Positions 5,898-11,303 of a stretch of DNA of 11,303 nucleotides are shown piece by piece. Every line of letters begins with the position of its first letter. The stretch's first letter is position 1. A program made the translations under genes and the position numbers. Origin of the DNA: Candidatus Altimarinota bacterium (lineage in GTDB: Bacteria > Patescibacteria > JAEDAM01 > BD1-5 > UBA2023); assembly GCA_018457335.1 (NCBI GenBank), contig JAGYHI010000030.1, positions 1-11,303 of the forward strand, read 5' to 3'. Below the pieces are notes generated by a model. It worked only from the letters and a program-made list of their open reading frames with translations. It was not told where the DNA came from and made no database searches.

Positions 5898-8027
5898 ATG
5901 AAATCACTTGCTGACTTTAAAAAATACATACTCATATTGAGTGGTATACTTTTTTTAGTGTTTTTAATTCATCTTATCGGAACCTATATTTATACTGGTG
6001 GTAAATTTATCGGAGTCCATAAATGAAGCATTAGTATCGGTCTTGTCGGAAAATCACCAAATTTAAAAAATCCTTTTGATTTCTGAGTTTCTTCTCAAAA
6101 TAATCTCGTCTATGATTTCTTATTTCGATCGCTTATTTCCTACAATCCACACAAAAAAATATATGAAGGAGATCTTGCACAATGTGATCTGACAACTCTC
6201 AAAAAAATAACCTGTACTCTCAAAAAAGATGCTATTTGGTCAGACAATACTTCCATAAAAGTTGAAGATATTATTGCTACCTTCACAGTTTTTGGAGAAA
6301 AAAGCAAAAATCCTACTATCAAAAAATTTCTTGAAGGAGTCAAAATAGAAAAAACTGGTGAATGACAAGTTGTCTTTTCGAGTCCAAAAAATAATCCACT
6401 CATGATAGAAATTCTCAAATATCCTATCATTCGTAGCGATATGATCGACCAGATAAAAAATGACCGACTCAAGGTAGAAAATTATATTTCTTCTGGACCT
6501 TTTATTTACAAAGAAACTGTCGATGACGATACTTATAAGTTCCAACGAGTGACTTTTACAAAAAATCCACACTATACAGGAACTCGCTGGCTCGAAAAAC
6601 TGCATTTTAAATTTTTTACAGATACAGCTTCACTCGAGCGAGCTATCGATACTTTGACAGTAATTATACCCCCAAAACTTCAAGAAAACATAAATATTGA
6701 TCCGAGATTTGATGCGATAAAATATGGAAAAAAATATGAAATTTTTGGCGTATTTTTTAAGGAAAAAACTTTTCCGAAAAATATACAAAAAATCGTCTAT
6801 ACCTATCTCTACAATGCACTCTATAAACATGAAATAAAAAATAAAAATCATAAAAAAATAACCGGTCTTCTCGATTCAAAAAATCACCAAAATCTCACAA
6901 TCAAAACTGATATTCAAACGACAATGAAGGCTAATGGTTATAAAACAAAACAGATGCTTCGTGAGGAAATAGAAAAGCTAGGAACTGACTTTAGTGGTGC
7001 AGTACAATATGAAAAACTCAAGTATTTTAGCAATGGTGGTGGTCAAGCAATTCTTTATACCGAAACACCAGAAGGAGCTGTCCGACTCACTGGGAATATT
7101 CCGGCTGATATTACCGCTGTTAAAATCAATGATTATCGATTGCAAGAATATAAAAAAGGGGCTGGTAAATTTATTTATAAAGTTTCAACCGAAAATGGAA
7201 CGCTAAAACCAGGAAAAAATCTCTTTCATCTCACACTTTTCCGAGAAGGAAAAGAAGCTCTCAAAGAAACTCTTACTCTTTACTACACACAAGATCCAGA
7301 AAAAATGAAGCAATTTCAAGAAGAAGTAAGAAAAAATTATATTGCAACTCAAAATACTCCAGAAAACAAGAAAAAACGAGAAGAAGAAAAGCAGAAAAAA
7401 ATAGCAAAAATTGATGCTCTCGAGGATGGAGTCTACTATGATGAAAATGGAAATATATTTACTATAAAAATTGCATTTGTACCAGGTATATTAAATGAGT
7501 ATATGGAATTAATAAATAGCGTACTCAATCAAATGTATATCAAAGTCGAGACAATCCCACTCGAGTGAGAAATGATAAGTAAAATCTTGCAAGAAAATAA
7601 AAAACCATATGATATTATCCTTATCGGGCTTGAGTCTCCAACAAGCCGAAATAAAATTTTGCAAAACTTTTTAAGTAGCCAAGCTGATCAGTGAGTTAAT
7701 TTTTGAAATACAAAAAATAAAGAACTCGATCTCCTTATTTATAAATTTCATACAACAACAGACGAGAAAGAAATTCAAGAAATCGTACAAAAAATTGAAA
7801 CCTTCCTTTCTGAAAAATCATTGTTTATCCCCTTTGCTCAGCCACTGCACACTTTTTACATAGACAAAAATATCAAAGGTCTCACGATGTCAAATGAAAT
7901 CCAAAACAAAGAAACTTTTGCAGATATTCTCGGTACAGTAAGTATTCAAGATCGATACGAACTCAATCTGAAAGAAAAATCTGTCTCAGGCTTTTTTACT
8001 TGGATATCGCAGAATTTTTCAAAGTAA
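5898..8027 (+). CDS. Membrane-anchored family 5 solute-binding protein with inserted Ig-like domain, six UGA=Gly
   Basis: The gene encodes 709 residues and ends in TAA. Residues 9-35 are a membrane anchor without a lipobox. The family 5 (oligopeptide/nickel-type) solute-binding fold follows: the strand SISIGLVGKSPNLKNPF, then KDAIWSDNTSIKVEDI near residue 110, YISSGPFIYKE near 200, and near the end GVNFGNTKNKELDLLI at about 599-615. Residues about 390-464 look like an inserted beta-sandwich of the glucodextranase-B/Ig type (VRLTGNIPADITAVKIND, then NGTLKPGKNLFHLTLF), followed by a charged linker at 466-508. TGA codons encode residues 43, 63, 156, 557, 599 and 603; two fall in the conserved N-x-G-x-x-N-x-E-L-D region, where Gly is expected. 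The substrate is unknown, and no ABC permease or ATPase gene is present. In the standard code the gene would be broken into several pieces. Confidence 0.87.
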
Positions 8028-8044
8028 ATAATTTTTTTAAATCA

Positions 8045-8953
8045 ATGAAGGAAAGTAGTATCATAAACGCTTGGAATCTTGTCACAAAATTTCACTCGCT
8101 CAAAAAAGTTAATTTTATTCCGTCACTTTTTGCAAGTGCTTGGTTTTTATTGGTACTCTTTTATCAAACTGTTTTTGCGCTTGTTTATCTGTTTCATTGG
8201 CAGGACGAAGCTCTTAAACTTATTATTGATTTTCTTCATAATGAATATGTCGTCGCTGTCGTCATCACTGTAGCTATCATATTTTTTGGTTTTGCAATTT
8301 TACATGCTGTCGCTGTTTGAGGCCTTCTCGAGATGATGGATAGTTATAAAAAAAATCATAAAGATTTACTGCATCGATCATGGCAGGGAGTCTTTGATGG
8401 GCTGGCTCATTTTCTCCCGATTTTTGAAGTCCAAAATATGACAGCGATTTTTCATCCTGTGACGATTGTGACATTTTACATCTTTCTCCTACGCGTTTTT
8501 GGAAATGAGTTTTTTTGGCTTATTACCATTATTATGACGATTTATTTGCTCTTTTCTCTTTTGATAAATGTATTTATCGCTTACGCACCTTTTTGTATCG
8601 TCCTCGAAAATAAAAAATGAATCGAGTCACTTTCTGCCTCAACTGAGCTCGCCTTTCGAAATATTGGCATCACTTTCAAACTCTATTTTACTAATTTTCT
8701 TCTTTATTTCCGGGTTTTATTTATCGGTGGAATTTTTCTTTTGCTTCCTTTTGTGATTATTACTGGATTGACTTTTTTTACCGTCACTGTCACAAAAATC
8801 ACTTTTCTTGTCGTACTCGGAGTTATTTCTGTGTTTCTCTTTATTCTCATTACCCATCTAAATTCTACCCTCGAAATTTTTGTCTACGCACTCTGGCACG
8901 AGGCTTACCTCACTTGCAAAGACAATGACGCACGAAGAAAAATGGAATCGTAA
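8045..8953 (+). CDS. Polytopic membrane protein of unknown function, two UGA=Gly
   Basis: The gene encodes 302 residues, from ATG at 8045 to TAA at 8951-8953. It begins 17 bases after the solute-binding protein stop and is surely in the same transcript. An earlier in-frame TTG at 8000 overlaps the previous gene and is less likely. About six hydrophobic segments are visible: near 26-50, 68-92, two between 139 and 190, and two between 215 and 275. TGA codons encode residues 92 (end of helix 2, AVGG) and 192 (LENKKGIESLSASTELAF). The last phrase, a short loop followed by a helix beginning with a Gly-x-x-x-(A/S)-x-x-x-S pattern, resembles repeated units of six-helix membrane domains such as DUF975/GPDPase-membrane-type families, but that is only an impression. 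Its role could be linked to the solute-binding protein by position. No catalytic motif was found. Confidence 0.85.
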
Positions 8954-8954
8954 A

Positions 8955-9530
8955 TTATTTTATTTCATACACATAAATAAAATCCTTGCTTTTTGTAGGG
9001 ATTTTTTTAATGGGCTCAACCCCCATCAGCTTAAAGCTATTACTATAAAAAAGGGTTCCAGGTTTGCATTCTTTTTGCATTTTTTTCCAGATTTTCCCCA
9101 TTAAATATGGGAGCATATAAGTATAGACGACTTCGTATTTTCAAAAATCTTCCTTGAAAAAATCCATTTTTTTGACTTCAAAATTTCTCTTGTTATTTTC
9201 TTTTTTTTCGAGAGAGAGTCCAAATGGGTGCGGAGAATTTTCTATACCTGTGATAGAAATTCCGTGATCTTTTCCGTATTTTTTTTCGAGGTGGACTTCA
9301 AGTGCTTCGAGGACTTTACCATCACCAGAGCCGAGATCGAGAAAATGTTGTCCTTTTTTTATGTCGATATTTTCGATGATAAAGTCAATTTTTTGATCGC
9401 TTGTCGGCACAAAAGGCACTCCATACCCAAAAAACATCTGATAAATTTCCCGTCGAGTCAGGTAAATAAAAAGTGCTAAAACACCAATCAAAAACATGAT
9501 AAATCCCGGTGTGTGATAAAAATCTTGCAT
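8955..9530 (-). CDS. Membrane-anchored class I SAM-dependent methyltransferase, one UGA=Gly
   Basis: The gene encodes 191 residues, from ATG at 9528-9530 to TAA at 8955-8957. One N-terminal membrane segment (about residues 9-26) is followed by positively charged RR. The SAM-binding motif I is FLDLGSGDGKVLEAL (D65 to D70), and the acidic residue after strand 2 is E97 in GIENSP. Residue 130 is TGA (9141-9143); Gly-KYEVVYTYMLPYLM and then KECKPGTLFYSNSF follow, which are the expected strand 4 and strand 5 regions of this fold. Stopping at the TGA would remove the C-terminal third of the fold. The substrate cannot be told; small membrane-anchored enzymes of this layout are common in candidate-phyla genomes and usually unassigned. 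The stop lies one base from the stop of the convergent membrane-protein gene. Confidence 0.88.
8979..9008 (+). terminator. Possible terminator of the secG operon, inside the convergent gene
   Basis: AAAATCC (8979-8985) pairs with GGATTTT (8999-9005) across a 13-base loop, and a T run continues to 9008 on the plus strand. It lies 26 bases after the stop of the last plus-strand gene. It is coding sequence for the methyltransferase on the other strand, so the hairpin may be a coincidence. Confidence 0.35.
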
Positions 9531-9552
9531 ACGAAAAAATTAAATATAAAAA

Positions 9553-9581
9553 AGTATATACTATTTTGAGAGAAAAAGCAA
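9553..9581 (-). promoter_or_regulatory. Sigma70-type promoter of the methyltransferase gene
   Basis: On the minus strand TTGCTT (9576-9581) is followed after 17 bases by TATACT (9553-9558). The ATG is 22 bases after the -10, leaving a short AT-only leader with no Shine-Dalgarno sequence. Confidence 0.65.
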
Positions 9582-9589
9582 GAAATAAA

Positions 9590-9617
9590 TTGATTTTTGA
9601 AGAATTTTTGATATGCT
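9590..9617 (+). promoter_or_regulatory. Possible promoter of the small lipoprotein gene
   Basis: TTGATT (9590-9595) is followed after 16 bases by TATGCT (9612-9617), about 41 bases before the lipoprotein ATG. Both hexamers have mismatches to the consensus, so this is weaker than the other promoters in the window. Confidence 0.45.
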
Positions 9618-9658
9618 AGAAAAAATAGAGTTTTTTCATTTTTTAAAAAATTTTCCCT

Positions 9659-9841
9659 ATGCGTCTCTTTACTTTTTTTATATTTTTTGTATACATACTT
9701 TGCTCGTGTAGTACTGAAAAACCAGAAAATACTCCTATCCAGCATTCAGGTGAATTTTCAAATATTCAAAAAAATCAGAAAAAAATCATCATAGAAACCG
9801 ACCCAAACGCATTTGCAAGCGAAAATACACAAGCAAAATAA
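9659..9841 (+). CDS. Small predicted lipoprotein, 60 aa
   Basis: The gene encodes 60 residues and ends in TAA. The N-terminus RLFTFFIFFVYILCSC is a short hydrophobic leader ending in a lipobox, with Leu14 at -3, Ser16 at -1 and Cys17 as the expected lipidated residue. The mature part, about 44 residues, is polar and rich in N, Q, K and E with no recognisable domain; it would be tethered to the outer face of the membrane. No UGA is used. It stands alone between the divergent methyltransferase gene and the next gene, which has its own strong promoter. Because it is so short, the main support is the lipobox, the upstream promoter-like hexamers and the lack of a competing frame. Function unknown. 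Confidence 0.6.
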   Translation: MRLFTFFIFFVYILCSCSTEKPENTPIQHSGEFSNIQKNQKKIIIETDPNAFASENTQAK

Positions 9842-9878
9842 TTTTTTAAACATCTCGTCAATTCCCCGAAAAAAACAT

Positions 9879-9907
9879 TTGCGTTTTTTGTAAATATTGT
9901 GTATAAT
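9879..9907 (+). promoter_or_regulatory. Sigma70-type promoter of the large charged-protein gene
   Basis: TTGCGT (9879-9884) is followed after 17 bases by a consensus TATAAT (9902-9907). The ATG is 22 bases downstream. The leader is AT-only and has no Shine-Dalgarno sequence. Confidence 0.7.
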
Positions 9908-9929
9908 ATAGACATTATAATTTTTTATT

Positions 9930-11303
9930 ATGCTTAAAATATTTTACAACTTCGAAAATCCAAACGAACAAAAAGAAAACTTGGAACGCAAAAAAACTGA
10001 AAATCCAGAAAATACGCTCCAAAGATTTTTGGTAGAGTCTATCGAGGAATATACTGAGAGTGATACTGATGCTCTACAAAATATAAAAAATCTCGAAAAA
10101 TATCTCAATAAAGATGATGCTGTCACTGCTGAAATCAAAACAGATCTCGAACTAAAAATCCGTCAAAAAATCGCTAATAATAAGGAAGATACTATCTGAG
10201 AAGAAGCGATAAAAGATAAAATGGAAAATGCAGATAATGACATCAAGCAAAAAGCTATGCTCGTCATCGCAGAATACAATTTTCTCAAAAAAAATGTAGC
10301 AAAAAAACGAGATTTGTGGTTTGAGGATTTTTCTGATGCGGACAAGAAAAAATTTGATGCTCTCACAGAAACACTCTCTCCTGATGAACTCAAATCCGCA
10401 CTCAAAAACCAAAAATCAATGCAAACTCTCTATAAAGAAAAAGGGCTTGATGAGTCGATTTTTAGTGAAAAAGAAAAACTCGAAGAACTCCAAAAAACTA
10501 TCGACAATGCCATAGATTTAGAGAAAGATTTGACAGAAGAACAAGCAAAAAAATTTATTGAAGAATTTGAAAATTGTAGAGAAAATCGTGAAGTTTCGAA
10601 AGAATTTATCTCGATAATCCTCGGTGCTCTCGACCCAAATGATTCAGAATATTCAAAAAAACTAGGAAATATTTTGAAAGTATTTATCCCGACAATTGCC
10701 TGTAAAGAGATCATTTCAAAACTGCCAAAAAAAGAAAAAGAAAATATTACAAAAAATGCCTACAAGCAATTTATCGATTCGATGACCGATTCTCTCGGTG
10801 AAGATGTGATTGCAGAGCATTTTAAAGATCCAAATCTCTACAATACACCAGAATTTGAAAACTGGTTTTTGCCGTATATGACAAATGCCGACTGGCCACT
10901 GGATATGAAAGTGCTTGTAGAAAAGGATTTTTCAACACTAGAAAAAGTCTTTTTCGCAGATGCAGGGGCAAAAGAAAAACTCGCTGAAATCATCACCCTC
11001 GCGCTCGCAGAAGAAGAAAAGAAAAAAGAAAAAGAACAAAATGAATTGGATTCATTTGTGAGTTTTAAGGACTACCTCAAAAAAAGTAAAATCGTACAAG
11101 ACAATCTCAATAAACTCAAAAAAAATGAAGTCGAATCGGGATTTGATGCGATAAATAACATAGAAGAAGGTAACTATATCACACTCACTCAAACCGACGG
11201 AGACAAGGGAATTTTTTATATCGATGCGGTAAGTAGTGCAAGTGTCAGCCTCACAAAACTCTATCCATCAGCAGATGGAAACTGGAAACGCGGTGATAAT
11301 TTT
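9930..11303 (+). CDS. Large charged alpha-helical protein of unknown function (3' end beyond the window), one UGA=Gly
   Basis: The ATG at 9930 opens 458 codons that run off the right edge. There is no signal peptide or membrane segment, so the protein is probably cytoplasmic. The product is very rich in K and E and mostly predicted helical, with coiled-coil-like stretches at about 60-115 (LEKYLNKDD, IKDKMENADND), 150-215 (EKEKLEELQKTID) and 365-405 (AEEEKKKEKEQNE). Residue 90 is TGA (10197-10199), read as Gly. Near the right edge, residues about 411-445 change to a beta-rich pattern (EGNYITLTQ, DKGIFYIDAV, SVSLTKL) that looks like a small barrel module, possibly one of several in the full protein. 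I do not recognise the family. It has its own promoter at 9879-9907. Confidence 0.85.

Noticed and set aside
6240..6605. Minus-strand frames opposite the solute-binding protein
   Set aside because: They overlap a well-supported gene, and their F/S/I-rich composition is the mirror of the K/E/N-rich coding strand.
5898..8027. Multiple nonsense mutations, i.e. a decaying pseudogene
   Set aside because: The frame is continuous apart from TGA, domain order is intact, and the same TGA-only interruptions occur in seven other genes. Recoding explains all of them.
9008..9106. Hairpin-rich, tRNA-like or structured RNA between 8953 and 9140
   Set aside because: The stretch is the C-terminal coding region of the methyltransferase once TGA is read as Gly. 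The 9-base inverted repeat TTTAATGGG/CCCATTAAA and the T-arm-like stem are explained as coding sequence; no cloverleaf forms.
1616..10199. Selenocysteine insertion or programmed read-through at TGA
   Set aside because: Fourteen sites in unrelated genes, several in membrane or loop positions, with no consistent downstream hairpin seen. A codon reassignment is simpler.
1..11303. CRISPR array, tRNA, rRNA, transposase, integrase or phage genes
   Set aside because: None was found on either strand. The only repeats are the three short palindromic units and isolated inverted repeats.

Overview
Organism. The window reads as chromosomal DNA from a bacterium that decodes UGA as glycine (translation table 25), which points to the candidate phyla Absconditabacteria (SR1) or Gracilibacteria (BD1-5). 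Fourteen in-frame TGA codons interrupt eight otherwise intact genes. Reading them as Gly rejoins each gene into one full-length protein with family-appropriate sequence on both sides. All ten gene ends visible in the window are TAA (nine) or TAG (one), and none is TGA. TGG still encodes Trp. The DNA is AT-rich, starts lack clear Shine-Dalgarno sequences, and many start in the context ATTATG. Any annotation made with the standard bacterial code would report most of these genes as fragments.

Layout. (1) 1-3537, minus strand, RNA decay: an RNase J with an intact HGHIDH metal motif, running off the left edge, and upstream of it a second RNase J-like gene. The second protein keeps the C-terminal RNase J domain but has lost every recognisable metal ligand and the beta-CASP domain. 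Between them (1862-2325) lie three GC-richer hairpin repeats of the ATCCCGGnnnnnnTCCGGGATGACA type. (2) 3538-3886: AT-rich palindromic spacer with a strong bidirectional terminator and one doubtful small ORF. (3) 3887-5521, minus strand: four tandem small genes, each a signal peptide plus two membrane segments, typical of T4SS_pilin/VirB2-like pilins. They share a TTGCTT-17-TATGAT promoter. (4) 5649-8953, plus strand: secG, a membrane-anchored family 5 solute-binding protein with an inserted Ig-like domain, and a polytopic membrane protein, from a TTGCAA-16-TATAAT promoter divergent from the pilin promoter. (5) 8955-9530, minus strand: a membrane-anchored SAM methyltransferase that ends one base from the convergent membrane-protein gene. 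(6) 9659-11303, plus strand: a tiny lipoprotein and a large, charged, unrecognised cytoplasmic protein cut by the right edge.

How the genes fit together. Much of the window concerns the cell envelope: SecG supports export of the four pilins, the solute-binding protein and the lipoprotein, all of which carry N-terminal export or anchor signals. The RNase J pair suggests an RNA-degradation complex with one catalytic and one non-catalytic subunit; this is inferred from motif loss, not shown. No transposase, CRISPR array, tRNA, rRNA or phage gene was found.
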